Origin: Gloeobacter kilaueensis JS1
GTDB taxonomy: Bacteria; Cyanobacteriota; Cyanobacteriia; Gloeobacterales; Gloeobacteraceae
Direction: 5' to 3'
Assembly (NCBI RefSeq): GCF_000484535.1
Contig: NC_022600.1
Span: 682,001 to 746,000 of the forward strand
DNA length: 64,000 bases
Under the pieces are notes generated by a model that worked only from the letters and a program-made list of their open reading frames with translations, ran no database searches and had not been told where the DNA came from. This document shows, one piece after another, positions 8,921 to 16,342 of the stretch (positions are counted from its first letter, which is position 1; each line of letters opens with the position of its first letter). The translations under genes and the position numbers were made by a program.

Positions 8921-9298
8921 CTAGGCCACCGGCGTCGGTGGCGTAAGAGTTGCCCAGCGCTCCGCCAGCTTGCCGTCCGCCAGCCGCCACATCACAAAAC
9001 CTCTAAAGAGCATCGGCTGCCGGGTCTCCGCGTCCGTGCCCCGCCAGACGTTGCGCACCACCACCCGGTCCCCTTCTGCGAGGATGTCCTCGACCGTTAC
9101 CTGCAAGTCGGGGTACTTCAGGTAGGTCCGCTCCATCATCTGCTTCGCCGGTTCAGGACCAACCGCTTCCCCATAGGGCTCGTCGTGGTCGAGAAAATCC
9201 GGGGCAAAGTTCCGGTAAGCGATCGCGGCGTTCTTGCGGTTGACGAACTCCTCGAAGTGGGCCCGGACGAACGCCTTGTTTTCTTCCTGGATGGACAT
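8921..9298 (-). CDS. SnoaL-like / ester cyclase family protein
   Basis: The 125-residue protein has the small cone-shaped alpha+beta fold of the NTF2/SnoaL superfamily. It opens with MSIQEENKAFVRAHFEEFVN, and continues with APDFLDHDEP and VEDILAEGDRVVVRNVWRGT, the standard pattern of predicted ester cyclases. Substrate and reaction are not known for this branch; some members cyclise polyketides, others simply bind ligands. The start at 9298 is chosen because AGGAG lies 8 bp upstream; an in-frame start at 9337 has no comparable site. The gene is divergent from proS, with 155 bp between them. Confidence 0.8.
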   Translation of the reverse strand: MSIQEENKAFVRAHFEEFVNRKNAAIAYRNFAPDFLDHDEPYGEAVGPEPAKQMMERTYLKYPDLQVTVEDILAEGDRVVVRNVWRGTDAETRQPMLFRGFVMWRLADGKLAERWATLTPPTPVA

Positions 9299-9453
9299 CG
9301 GGTTGCTCCTGACTTGAAAGGTCGATGTGCTGGGCAAGCAAAGGGCGTCTTCCGGCAGTTTGCCCAGAAATCCCGCTCAAGTTGAGGGCGTCCTCGCCGC
9401 CGTTTGCAGGGAGAGCCAGCCTAAGATAAAAAAGTTCTCCGTCGCCACTCGCC

Positions 9454-11223
9454 ATGACCCGCCTTGCCACCGGTTTTTTCTTTACCCTGCGCGAAGTGCC
9501 TGCCGAAGCGGTGGCGGTAAGCCACCAGCTGCTGCTGCGCGGCGGCTTCATCCGGCCCCTCGCGGGCACCGCCGGGCTCTACGCCTACGGCCCCCTGATG
9601 CAGCGGGTACTCCAGAAAGTAAGCCGGATCGTGCGCGAGGAGATGGACGCCATCGGTGCCCAGGAGGGGCTCTTTTGCCAGTTGCAACCGGCGGATATCT
9701 GGAGGGAATCCGGGCGCTGGGCGGTCTATACCCAGGACGGCACGATGTTCACCCTCAAGGACGGCGAGGGCGAGCACGCCCGCGAGTACGGCCTCGGCCC
9801 CACCCACGAGGAGGCGGTCTGCGACTTCGTGCGCCCCTACCTCAACTCCTATAAACAGTTGCCCTTCAGCCTCTACCAGGTGCAGACCAAGTTCCGCAAC
9901 GAGAAGCGGCCCCGCTTCGGGCTGATGCGCGGGCGCGAGTTCATCATGAAGGACGCCTACTCCTTTCACGCCACCCCCGAGAGCCTGGAGGAAACCTACC
10001 GGGCGATGTACGGCGCGTATACGCGCATCTTTCAGCGGGCGGGCCTCGATTTTCGGGCGGTGGAGGCCGATTCGGGGGCGATCGGCGGCTCCGGCTCCCA
10101 CGAATTTATGGCCCTCTGCGACATCGGCGAGGACACGATCCTCTACTGCGATCCGGCGGGTTACGCAGCCAACGTCGAGAAGGCCGTCTCGCTCATCGAA
10201 CCGCCGGAACCGGTGGCTTCCGGCAGCTACGCTCTCAAGCCCACCCCCGGCATCCGCAGCGTCGAGGAGCAGGCCAGGATGCTCGGGGTGCCCGTAAGCC
10301 GGATCGTCAAAAATATCGTCTACATTGCCCTCTGGGCCGACGGGCGCGAGCAGCCGGTGCTCGCCTCGATTCGAGGCGACCGGCAAATCAACGAGACCAA
10401 GCTTAAAAATCACACGGGTGCTCTGGATCTCAGGCTGGCTACCGAAGCGGAACTGGCGGCCTGGACAGGACTCAAGCCCGGCTTTGTCGGTCCCAACGCC
10501 CCGATCGAGGGCGCAATCCGGATCGCAGATCGCTCAGTGGCAGAACTGACGGACTTTTCTACCGGCTGCAACCAGAACGATGTGCAGTGCGTGGGTGCCA
10601 ACTGGGGCGAAGACGGTCTGGTGTTGCCGGAGGTCGTCGATATCGACACAGCCCAGGCCGGAGACCGCTGCCACCTGGCTCCCGAGTACCGGCTTGAAAG
10701 TGCGCGGGGCATCGAACTGGGCCACGTCTTCAAGCTCGGTGCCCAGTACTCCGCACCGATGCAGGTGCTCTTTACCGCCGAAAACGGCGAGCAGAAGCCC
10801 GTGCTGATGGGCTGCTACGGCATCGGCGTCTCGCGGCTACCGGCGGCGGTGGTCGAGCAGTCCCACGACGCCGACGGGATCATCTGGCCTATCGCGATTG
10901 CCCCGTACTCGGTGATTCTCGTCCCCGCGAACGTGCAATTGGAGGCCCAGAAGCAGGCGGCGGAGGAGCTGTACGCTGAATTGCAAGGTGCCGGTATCGA
11001 TGTGCTGCTCGACGACCGGCTGGAGCGGGCCGGGGTCAAGTTCAAAGACGCCGACCTGCTGGGGATTCCGATCCGCGTCACCCTCGGTCGCGACCTGGAG
11101 CAGGGCGCAGTCGAGGTCAAGATCCGCAGGAGCGGCGCGGTCCAAAAAGTTCCGCTTACCGGGGTCGTCGCCTACCTGAAAGAACAGATCGCCCAATTGT
11201 CCGGTGCGGTCGAGTCGCGCTAG
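9454..11223 (+). CDS. proS: prolyl-tRNA synthetase, bacterial type
   Basis: A 589-residue class II aminoacyl-tRNA synthetase that charges tRNA-Pro. Motif 1 lies near AYGPLMQRVLQKVSRIVREEMD. Motif 2 is seen as TKFRNEKRPRFGLMRGREF (about 149-167), and motif 3 toward residue 450 as MGCYGIGVSRLPAAVVEQ. A YbaK-like editing insert (about 235-385), which removes mischarged alanine, sits between motifs 2 and 3, as in the long bacterial form. The C-terminal anticodon-binding domain follows (about 485-580). A tRNA-Pro(GGG) gene is encoded 2.7 kb downstream. The next gene, a small membrane protein, begins 18 bp after the stop. Confidence 0.96.
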   Translation: MTRLATGFFFTLREVPAEAVAVSHQLLLRGGFIRPLAGTAGLYAYGPLMQRVLQKVSRIVREEMDAIGAQEGLFCQLQPADIWRESGRWAVYTQDGTMFTLKDGEGEHAREYGLGPTHEEAVCDFVRPYLNSYKQLPFSLYQVQTKFRNEKRPRFGLMRGREFIMKDAYSFHATPESLEETYRAMYGAYTRIFQRAGLDFRAVEADSGAIGGSGSHEFMALCDIGEDTILYCDPAGYAANVEKAVSLIEPPEPVASGSYALKPTPGIRSVEEQARMLGVPVSRIVKNIVYIALWADGREQPVLASIRGDRQINETKLKNHTGALDLRLATEAELAAWTGLKPGFVGPNAPIEGAIRIADRSVAELTDFSTGCNQNDVQCVGANWGEDGLVLPEVVDIDTAQAGDRCHLAPEYRLESARGIELGHVFKLGAQYSAPMQVLFTAENGEQKPVLMGCYGIGVSRLPAAVVEQSHDADGIIWPIAIAPYSVILVPANVQLEAQKQAAEELYAELQGAGIDVLLDDRLERAGVKFKDADLLGIPIRVTLGRDLEQGAVEVKIRRSGAVQKVPLTGVVAYLKEQIAQLSGAVESR

Positions 11224-11241
11224 CGTGGAGGCGACACACTG

Positions 11242-11565
11242 GTGGGAAGTGCCATGCGGGAACCTTCGTACTTGCTCATCCTGGCGGGAATTTTTGCTTT
11301 GATCACCGCCGGGGCGGCGCTGCAGGAGATGATCAAACAAGCCTGGCTCAGGGAGGAGAAGCCCGATTTTGGCCGGTTGCTGGTGCCCTACCTCACCATG
11401 GGTGCGGGACTGGTGGCTCTTATGGCAAGTGGGCTCGAAATCTTTGGCATTCCCCCAGCCGGTGCCTACGGCGTCTCGATCGTCCTGGTGCTCACCGTCG
11501 CCGGGTTCGTCTGGTGGCGGTTGACGGCGGAGCTGACGGGCAAGGGCAGCAATTTCTTCTGGTAA
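11242..11565 (+). CDS. small membrane protein of unknown function
   Basis: A 107-residue protein with three predicted membrane helices (about residues 9-27, 46-66 and 74-94). The GTG at 11242 is preferred because GGAG lies 11 bp upstream; an in-frame ATG at 11254 is possible. The first helix is interrupted by a soluble stretch EMIKQAWLREEKPDFGR. I do not recognise the family. It follows proS by 18 bp and could be read from the same transcript. No catalytic motif is visible. Confidence 0.6.
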   Translation: MGSAMREPSYLLILAGIFALITAGAALQEMIKQAWLREEKPDFGRLLVPYLTMGAGLVALMASGLEIFGIPPAGAYGVSIVLVLTVAGFVWWRLTAELTGKGSNFFW

Positions 11566-11571
11566 AACGCT

Positions 11572-11814
11572 TTAGCTCTCGGGAGTGGGCGGGCTGTCGA
11601 GCAAATTCTCTTTCGACTCCTTGAGCTTCTTCCAGAGCCCCCGGATCTCGCGGTAAGCTTCCTGAGCGCTCAACTGGCCGCCGGTCTCAAGGGCGCAGAT
11701 GAGCGAGACGCGGTTTGCGAACTCCTGCAGATTCGCGTTGAAAATAATATTACCAAGGGTTGGCTCCCCATGATAAGAAGCGCGAGGATTAAAAAATTCG
11801 TCCTTGCTGGTCAT
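11572..11814 (-). CDS. DUF7219 family cyanobacterial protein
   Basis: The 80-residue soluble protein has the sequence pattern I associate with cyanobacterial DUF7219: FFNPRASYHGE, then NIIFNANLQEFANRVSLIC, LETGGQLSAQEAY and a lysine-rich helix WKKLKESKENLL. Function is unknown; members are small, helical and widely conserved in cyanobacteria. The gene converges with the small membrane protein gene, 6 bp separating their stops, and is divergent from the gene at 11903. No partner is suggested by the neighbourhood. Confidence 0.75.
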   Translation of the reverse strand: MTSKDEFFNPRASYHGEPTLGNIIFNANLQEFANRVSLICALETGGQLSAQEAYREIRGLWKKLKESKENLLDSPPTPES

Positions 11815-11902
11815 GGCAACCCCTCCGCATGGTTCTTCCTTTCAGATTATCGTCGGTGGATCGTGCGCGCCGAAACTACCGCTTTAGACGGAGAAAGCTA
11901 AG

Positions 11903-12244
11903 ATGGGGGCGGTGCGAATCAAAGAGTCTTTCGTGTACACCTACTTTAAGTGCGGCGATCTCAAATTTCGCACGCTCGAAGAAGCTCTCGCTTACTCGGT
12001 GGCGACGGGCGAAGATATTCAGGAACTCACTGCCAAGAGTGATCCCTTCAGCGAACGGCCACCGCGCTCGAGCCGTCCGGTCTCCTGGATGCTCTCAGAG
12101 ACCTGGAACAACCCCTCGGGCTATCTTTCCACACCCCAGGACAAGCTGCGGGTAGTCGAGTTCGACCGCGACAACTACGGCAAGACCCGCTCGCGCCCCC
12201 AGCGCCCTCCCCGCAAACCGACGGGCGAAGAAAAGAGTTCTTGA
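11903..12244 (+). CDS. hypothetical protein
   Basis: A 113-residue protein that I do not recognise. The N-terminal half is compact and mixed in composition (IKESFVYTYFKCGDLKFRTLEEALAYS), consistent with a small folded domain. The C-terminal third is rich in Arg, Pro and Ser and probably disordered. There is no signal peptide or membrane helix. It is divergent from the DUF7219 gene with 88 bp between starts and ends 5 bp before the end of the convergent DUF2808 gene. Confidence 0.55.
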   Translation: MGAVRIKESFVYTYFKCGDLKFRTLEEALAYSVATGEDIQELTAKSDPFSERPPRSSRPVSWMLSETWNNPSGYLSTPQDKLRVVEFDRDNYGKTRSRPQRPPRKPTGEEKSS

Positions 12245-12249
12245 GCACT

Positions 12250-12762
12250 TCAGTTAAACGAGATGTACCAGCTACCGGCGTAGCGGTAGATCGGGTTGGG
12301 CTCGGTTCCCAAGTAGCGCGCCTGGATCTTGAAGGTGCCCGCCGAGCGGGGATTGGTGAAGTTCTGAAAGCGGATCTTGAGGGGCGTCTCCGCCGGTACC
12401 GGCTTTTTGAGGACAATGTTCATCACCCGCAGGACATCGTCGATCTTGTCGGTTTCTATCTTTTCGACCTCGACCGCCTGCCGGGTGCTCTCGTCGATCA
12501 CCTGGACGTTGGAGGTGTCGAAGCTGTTGTCATAAAAGTACGAGTAGTCGAGCCGGATCTCGGCGATGGCGACATTTTTTGGTTTTAATTGCAGGTCGAG
12601 CAGGTTGAGACGGGCCTTGGAGCGGTTGTTGATCATCGAGTAGGTGAGGTTGTTGTCGGCGTCCTTCTCGCCGCCAAACAACACAAAACCCGACTGGGCC
12701 AGAACCGGCGCACTTCCACATGCCAGGATAAGGGCACAGACAGCCAACCACTTCGCTTTCAT
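12250..12762 (-). CDS. DUF2808 family exported protein
   Basis: The 170-residue protein has a clear Sec signal peptide (MKAKWLAVCALILACGSAPVLAQ). The DUF2808 domain follows, recognised by VAIAEIRLDYSYFYDNSFDT, a central VMNIVLKKPVPAETPLKIRF and a C-terminal segment with NPIYRYAGSWYISFN. DUF2808 proteins are secreted or periplasmic and largely cyanobacterial; their role is unknown. The start at 12762 gives the cleanest signal peptide; a GTG four codons upstream (12774) is possible. It is divergent from the ketoacyl synthase gene, the 63 bp between them holding both promoters. Confidence 0.8.
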   Translation of the reverse strand: MKAKWLAVCALILACGSAPVLAQSGFVLFGGEKDADNNLTYSMINNRSKARLNLLDLQLKPKNVAIAEIRLDYSYFYDNSFDTSNVQVIDESTRQAVEVEKIETDKIDDVLRVMNIVLKKPVPAETPLKIRFQNFTNPRSAGTFKIQARYLGTEPNPIYRYAGSWYISFN

Positions 12763-12825
12763 GGATCCGTTCACTCCGAACGCTTATTTCAGTATTCTGC
12801 CACGCCAGTTTGCGTGCCGGGTGCG

Positions 12826-13920
12826 ATGCGTCCGGTCGTAATCACAGGCATCGGCGTCGCAAGCTGCCTGGGCCTGGATGCTGCGACCACCTGGAAGCGG
12901 TTGCTGACAGGCGAGCGCGGCTACTCTGCCGCTCAGCCCCTGGGCCAGGCAGGGGATCTGGCCCTAGAGAGCAGCCGGGCCATCGCCCTTATCGAGCGCG
13001 CTGCCTGTGAGGCGCTTGCGGACGCTGCCCTTTCTACAGGAGGTGCGGATCTCGCTGTGGCCATCGGTTCCAGCCGGGGTCTGCAGGCCGACTGGGAAAG
13101 CAGTGGGGGCCGACAGAATCTGGGTCTCGATGCCCCGGCCCGCGCCATTGCCCGGTTGATCGAAAGCCCAGGACCGGTAAGTGCCCTCTCCTGCGCCTGC
13201 ACCTCCGGAGCCTGGGCGATCGGCACAGGCTACCGCTGGATTCGCTGGGGATTGTGCGATCGGGTCCTGGTCGGTGCCACCGACGCCGCGATCACCCCCC
13301 TCAACCTGGCGGGCTTCCGTCAGGCCGGTGCCCTCGCCAGAACGGCCTGCAGACCCTTCGAGCGCGAGCGCGAAGGCTTTGTCCTCTCCGAGGGAGCCGC
13401 CGCCCTGGTTCTGGAAGCAGAATCTGTCGCCCAGGGCCGCCCCTACGCCCGCCTCCTCGCCTTTGCTGCCACCGACGACGCCTATCACCTGAGCGCTCCC
13501 CACCCCGAAGCACTTGGCCTGGAGCGGGCCGTCCGCCGCTGCCTTCAAGACGCCGGGCTCCTGTCAGCAGATGTCATCCACGCCCACGGCACCGGCACGA
13601 CGCTGGGCGACGCTGCCGAGGCAAAACTCATCGCCCGCCTTTACGGTGCCACCACACCCGTCATCGCCTTCAAAGCCAGCCTCGGCCACAGCCTGGGAGC
13701 GAGCAGCGCCATCGAAGCGGCCCTCTGCTGCCTGGCGCTGCGCGACGGCTTGCTGCCGCCGATCGTGGGTCTGGAACATCCGATTGCTCCCCTCGCCTTC
13801 GTGCGGGAGCCTACGAATCGCTCCCCCGCGACCGTGCTCCTCCACAGCCTGGGCTTTGGCGGCCAGAACGCTGCCCTGTTGCTTGAGGCTTGTCCTTCCC
13901 GGCAGGGCGCGCTAGGCTAG
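12826..13920 (+). CDS. beta-ketoacyl-ACP synthase (KAS I/II type)
   Basis: The 364-residue thiolase-fold enzyme condenses malonyl-ACP with an acyl-ACP in fatty acid or polyketide synthesis. The catalytic Cys is in SALSCACTSGAWAIGTG. The two active-site His residues are in HAHGTGTTLGD and KASLGHSLGASS, so the Cys-His-His triad is complete. It starts MRPVVITGIGVASCLGLD, the family's usual N-terminus; an open frame extends upstream to 12589 but is antisense to the DUF2808 gene, so it is not used. At 364 residues it is 40-50 shorter than FabF, and no ACP or other fatty-acid gene is adjacent. It may be a specialised synthase rather than the housekeeping FabF. Confidence 0.88.
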   Translation: MRPVVITGIGVASCLGLDAATTWKRLLTGERGYSAAQPLGQAGDLALESSRAIALIERAACEALADAALSTGGADLAVAIGSSRGLQADWESSGGRQNLGLDAPARAIARLIESPGPVSALSCACTSGAWAIGTGYRWIRWGLCDRVLVGATDAAITPLNLAGFRQAGALARTACRPFEREREGFVLSEGAAALVLEAESVAQGRPYARLLAFAATDDAYHLSAPHPEALGLERAVRRCLQDAGLLSADVIHAHGTGTTLGDAAEAKLIARLYGATTPVIAFKASLGHSLGASSAIEAALCCLALRDGLLPPIVGLEHPIAPLAFVREPTNRSPATVLLHSLGFGGQNAALLLEACPSRQGALG

Positions 13921-13933
13921 GTAAGCGAAATCA

Positions 13934-14007
13934 CGGGACGTAGCGCAGCTTGGTAGCGCACTACTTTGGGGTAGTAGGGGTCGTGGGTTCAAATCCCGCC
14001 GTCCCGA
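13934..14007 (+). tRNA. tRNA-Pro (anticodon GGG)
   Basis: A 74-nt cloverleaf. The acceptor stem CGGGACG pairs with CGTCCCG, with discriminator A. The anticodon stem CTACT/AGTAG encloses loop TTGGGGT, so positions 34-36 read GGG and position 37 is G, as normal for proline tRNAs. The T arm is GTGGG-TTCAAAT-CCCGC. CCA is not encoded. A rho-independent terminator follows directly. tRNA genes are common integration sites, and accessory DNA begins immediately downstream here. Confidence 0.95.
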
Positions 14008-14014
14008 TAACAAA

Positions 14015-14045
14015 GAAACCCGCTGCTAGAGCGGGTTTCTTCTTT
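14015..14045 (+). terminator. rho-independent terminator after tRNA-Pro
   Basis: A 10-bp stem GAAACCCGCT / AGCGGGTTTC with loop GCTAG is followed by a T-rich tail (TTCTTTT). It lies 8 nt after the tRNA 3' end. Confidence 0.85.
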
Positions 14046-14388
14046 TGAGATTAGCATATATATTCAATCTCAAGCGTGAGAGCCAAGGCTAGTCGCTCAG
14101 GCTCGATCAGGAACTCATTACTCCTGAAAATTGCCTTAAACTTCTCCCGAGCTAGTAGGGGTCGTCAATTGCCAGGGCTATTGGGCCGATTTAGCCATAG
14201 CCATGTGCTTGCCCTCGAAGAAACCTTCAGAGCTTCAGGGTTGATTGACAATAACCCACTGTCCCGAGGGGCGGTATAGCGGTTTCTAATGCATTGCCCT
14301 CATTGAGATCAATGCCTACTGGAGATGTGCCTGCAGGTTCAGGAGTAGAAACCGACTAAAGCAGTTCTGTGATGCCCACAGCCTAACT
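14046..14388. other. noncoding accessory stretch with possible tRNA-Pro-derived fragments
   Basis: About 340 bp that are more AT-rich than the flanks and carry no convincing gene. A 13-bp sequence TAGTAGGGGTCGT at 14153-14165 is identical to tRNA-Pro positions 13972-13984. CCCACTGTCCCGA at 14255-14267 resembles the tRNA 3' end (CCCGCCGTCCCGA, 13995-14007) with two or three mismatches. These could be degraded remnants of an integration event, or coincidence. No integrase gene is visible. Confidence 0.35.
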
Positions 14389-14434
14389 AGCCAGACGGCT
14401 CGTCATTCTCCCCTCATTGGCTAGCCGGGCGGCT
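14389..14434. promoter_or_regulatory. paired inverted repeats, putative toxin-antitoxin operator
   Basis: Two copies of the dyad AGCC-RGRC-GGCT occur at 14389-14400 (AGCCAGACGGCT) and 14423-14434 (AGCCGGGCGGCT). They are 34 bp apart, about three helical turns, and about 70-110 bp upstream of the antitoxin start. Autoregulatory operators of toxin-antitoxin operons often look like this. The role is inferred from position and symmetry only. Confidence 0.45.
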
Positions 14435-14500
14435 AGTTATGCGTTACGATGTTGATCCAAAGGGATGTTTCGGGTTATATATCCCATAAAAGGGATGAAC

Positions 14501-14785
14501 ATGAGCGACAGCGGCAGGGACAAGGTGCAAAAGATTAAATCTTTTCTAGAGGAAAAGACGGACAGGCAATGGCTGCCTCATGGTGCAACCAGAGAGCAGA
14601 TAGGGTACCGTCTAGCTTCCCCAGGTTCTCAAAGCTGCGAGACACAGCACCCAGTCTGCAAAGAGATCCTCTTATCTAAGAGAGACTGGGATATTCTCCA
14701 GGTAGAACTGCAGGATACAACTCCATTGCCTGCAGAGCTTAGAGAGGAGGCTTTGCGCTTCATGGCTGAGCATGACTTGGATTGA
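14501..14785 (+). CDS. putative antitoxin of the GNAT toxin (DUF1778/TacA-like C-terminal region)
   Basis: The 94-residue protein lies 9 bp upstream of a GNAT toxin-like gene. Its C-terminal part, EILLSKRDWDILQVEL followed by PLPAELREEALRF, resembles the toxin-neutralising tail of DUF1778 (TacA-type) antitoxins. The N-terminal part lacks the expected ribbon-helix-helix pattern, so DNA binding is uncertain. The ATG at 14501 has AAAGGG 6-7 bp upstream; in-frame starts at 14495 and 14465 exist. The gene is AT-richer than chromosomal neighbours, consistent with transfer. It would neutralise the acetyltransferase by direct binding. Confidence rests mainly on the pairing. Confidence 0.6.
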   Translation: MSDSGRDKVQKIKSFLEEKTDRQWLPHGATREQIGYRLASPGSQSCETQHPVCKEILLSKRDWDILQVELQDTTPLPAELREEALRFMAEHDLD

Positions 14786-14794
14786 AGCAGGCAG

Positions 14795-15325
14795 GTGTCA
14801 TGGCAGTTTTTAGACATAGTAGAAGAAGGGGTCTTGATAGACCCCTCTTTTAAGTGCGGAAACAAATCAATAGACAGATATTTAACAAAGTACGCGGTCA
14901 AGAACCATAGAAACGATATATCGAGAGCTGTGGTTCTCGTGCCAGTGCTTGGCCCTAAATACGTTGTTGGTTTCTACACCCTTAGTAGTTACCACATTAG
15001 ATGGGACACTCTTCTTCCAGAGGACCAAGAGGAGATTCCCAAGTATGGCTGTCCCGCAACTTTAATTGGACAATTTGCTGTACATTTAGACAAGCAGGGG
15101 GAGGGCTTGGGAAGGAAGCTGTTAATGCACGCGTTCTATGAGTGCGTAAAGGGTTCAAAAGTTATTGGAAGCAAAGCAGTAGTAGTTGAAGTGCATCCAG
15201 AGGATCCGAGAAAGGACAAAAACCTCGCGGCCTATCAGGATAAGTGGAAATTCAGACCTCTCAAGGATAAGCCTTTAACACTCATTCTTAAGATGGATAA
15301 GGTTAGAAAGCTGTTCGAGCCGTAG
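14795..15325 (+). CDS. GNAT-family acetyltransferase, TacT/AtaT-like toxin
   Basis: The 176-residue protein has a GNAT fold. The N-terminus contains FKCGNKSIDRYLTKYAVKN, a close match to the FDCG-LDxFLxxYA opening of TacT/AtaT toxins. Then come VVGFYTLSSYH, the strand LIGQFAVHLDKQG and the acetyl-CoA loop GEGLGRKLL. Known relatives acetylate the amino group of aminoacyl-tRNAs and block translation. The GTG start at 14795 is 9 bp after the antitoxin stop. The later LAAYQDKWKFRPL replaces the usual YxxxGF segment and is somewhat divergent, so activity is not certain. Low GC and the neighbouring HicAB pair mark this patch as accessory. Confidence 0.8.
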   Translation: MSWQFLDIVEEGVLIDPSFKCGNKSIDRYLTKYAVKNHRNDISRAVVLVPVLGPKYVVGFYTLSSYHIRWDTLLPEDQEEIPKYGCPATLIGQFAVHLDKQGEGLGRKLLMHAFYECVKGSKVIGSKAVVVEVHPEDPRKDKNLAAYQDKWKFRPLKDKPLTLILKMDKVRKLFEP

Positions 15326-15518
15326 CAGTATAGCTAAGACCCATGGTACCGCCTGCACTTCTTGTGCTGTCCACTGTCCACAGACAAGCAGCCCTTCCTC
15401 GCCATCCATCCTCGCGGCGGTCAGTGCTGCTTGCAGCCAGAGGGTAGGATCGGCGCGCTCCAAGATGGAGAATGCGAGTAGGATAGCTTCGTACTTCCAC
15501 CTGCCTAAGTTGGTGTCT
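15326..15518. other. noncoding or decayed stretch after the GNAT toxin
   Basis: About 190 bp without a gene I can support. A short minus-strand open frame across it looks like a possible fragment (VCGQWTAQEVQAVPWVLAIL) but matches nothing I recognise. Confidence 0.3.
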
Positions 15519-15821
15519 ATGTCTCGCGCTCTTTTTCCTTGTGCAACTGTTCTAACTACTCTCCTCGTTTCTACAGCTACCCTGTATGCTCAGGAGACTA
15601 CTAAGTTTACAATCCCCAAGGCAGATGTCACTCTTGTGCCAGTCAGAACAGTCGCAGATGCGATGGGCTCTTATGTACCTTCGTTTCTGTTTTGGCCTGC
15701 TCCCGTGAGCACTCCGTCGTCCAGCCCTGCTGCTACCACTTCCCACGAGCCGACAGCAACTCCTACGCAGTCTTCAAATAGCAATGTAGGGGGTTGCTCA
15801 CCGCATAGCCAATCGCCTTGA
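15519..15821 (+). CDS. small putative exported protein, uncertain
   Basis: A 100-residue frame that opens with a plausible signal peptide (MSRALFPCATVLTTLLVSTATLYAQ), followed by a short folded-looking segment and a Ser/Thr/Pro-rich tail. An in-frame ATG at 15465 gives a longer version. There is no clear ribosome-binding site, no recognised family and no close neighbour to support it. It lies in the accessory patch between the two toxin-antitoxin modules. It may be spurious. Confidence 0.35.
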   Translation: MSRALFPCATVLTTLLVSTATLYAQETTKFTIPKADVTLVPVRTVADAMGSYVPSFLFWPAPVSTPSSSPAATTSHEPTATPTQSSNSNVGGCSPHSQSP

Positions 15822-15866
15822 TATAAGTACATTCTATGTTCAGCTTTGTATTGCCTGGGATGAAGC

Positions 15867-16112
15867 GTGCCGAAAAAGATTCGCGAGCTGAAGGCGATGT
15901 TATTGAAAGCAGGATTTCTTTGGGAGCCAGGCAAAGGCTCCCATACCAAATGGACTCATCCAGAACTACCTCAATTCACCATCATCCTTTCAGGTAATGA
16001 TGGAGATGACGCTCGACGCTACCAGGAAAAAAGTGTTGCCTCCGCTCTACAAGCTTTGCAGCAGGACGAGGAGTCATTATTGAATGAGGAGTCCAACAAT
16101 GGAGAATCTTAA
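15867..16112 (+). CDS. hicA: HicA-type mRNA interferase toxin
   Basis: An 81-residue protein with the HicA double-stranded-RNA-binding-like fold. The diagnostic catalytic segment is GKGSHTKWTHP, which contains the active His. The preceding KIRELKAMLLKAGFLWEP matches the usual first helix and strand. HicA toxins cleave mRNA and tmRNA to stop growth. The GTG start at 15867 gives the canonical N-terminus. A Glu-rich tail of about 15 residues extends past the domain and overlaps the hicB start by 14 bp, so the pair is translationally coupled. Confidence 0.85.
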   Translation: MPKKIRELKAMLLKAGFLWEPGKGSHTKWTHPELPQFTIILSGNDGDDARRYQEKSVASALQALQQDEESLLNEESNNGES

Positions 16113-16332
16113 ATACACTATTATCATCCGTTGGTCGGATGAGGACGAAGCCTTTTTGGTAGAATTGCCGGAATTTTTTGACGGTTTGCAACGGTATCGT
16201 ACCCACGGCAGCACCTATCAGGAGGCTTTCACCAATGCCCTGCAGGCGCTAGAGATGCTGGTAGAGCACCACCAGCAACAGGGGCGTCCTTTGCCGCCAG
16301 TTCCGATGTCGGAAGTTTGCGCGGGGATTTGA
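16099..16332 (+). CDS. hicB: HicB-type antitoxin
   Basis: The 77-residue protein is a short HicB with the partial RNase-H-like fold. Typical features are YTIIIRWSDEDEAFLVELPEF, then a Gly-Ser turn and AFTNALQALEMLVEHHQQQG. It lacks the C-terminal helix-turn-helix or ribbon-helix-helix that some HicB proteins use for autoregulation, so repression may be weak or need another factor. The ATG at 16099 is preceded by GAGGAG inside the end of hicA. It would bind and block HicA directly. Confidence 0.85.
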   Translation: MENLKYTIIIRWSDEDEAFLVELPEFFDGLQRYRTHGSTYQEAFTNALQALEMLVEHHQQQGRPLPPVPMSEVCAGI

Positions 16333-16342
16333 TGTAATTATC

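Noticed and set aside
9421-10413. Minus-strand open frame opposite proS
   Set aside because: Prolyl-tRNA synthetase is certain on the plus strand; the shadow has no domain.
12589-12825. 79-residue N-terminal extension of the ketoacyl synthase
   Set aside because: It is antisense to the start of the DUF2808 gene, and the enzyme family begins at the Met at 12826.
14076-14279. Open frame of 67 residues after the tRNA, considered as an integrase fragment
   Set aside because: No integrase motif can be read and composition is not protein-like.
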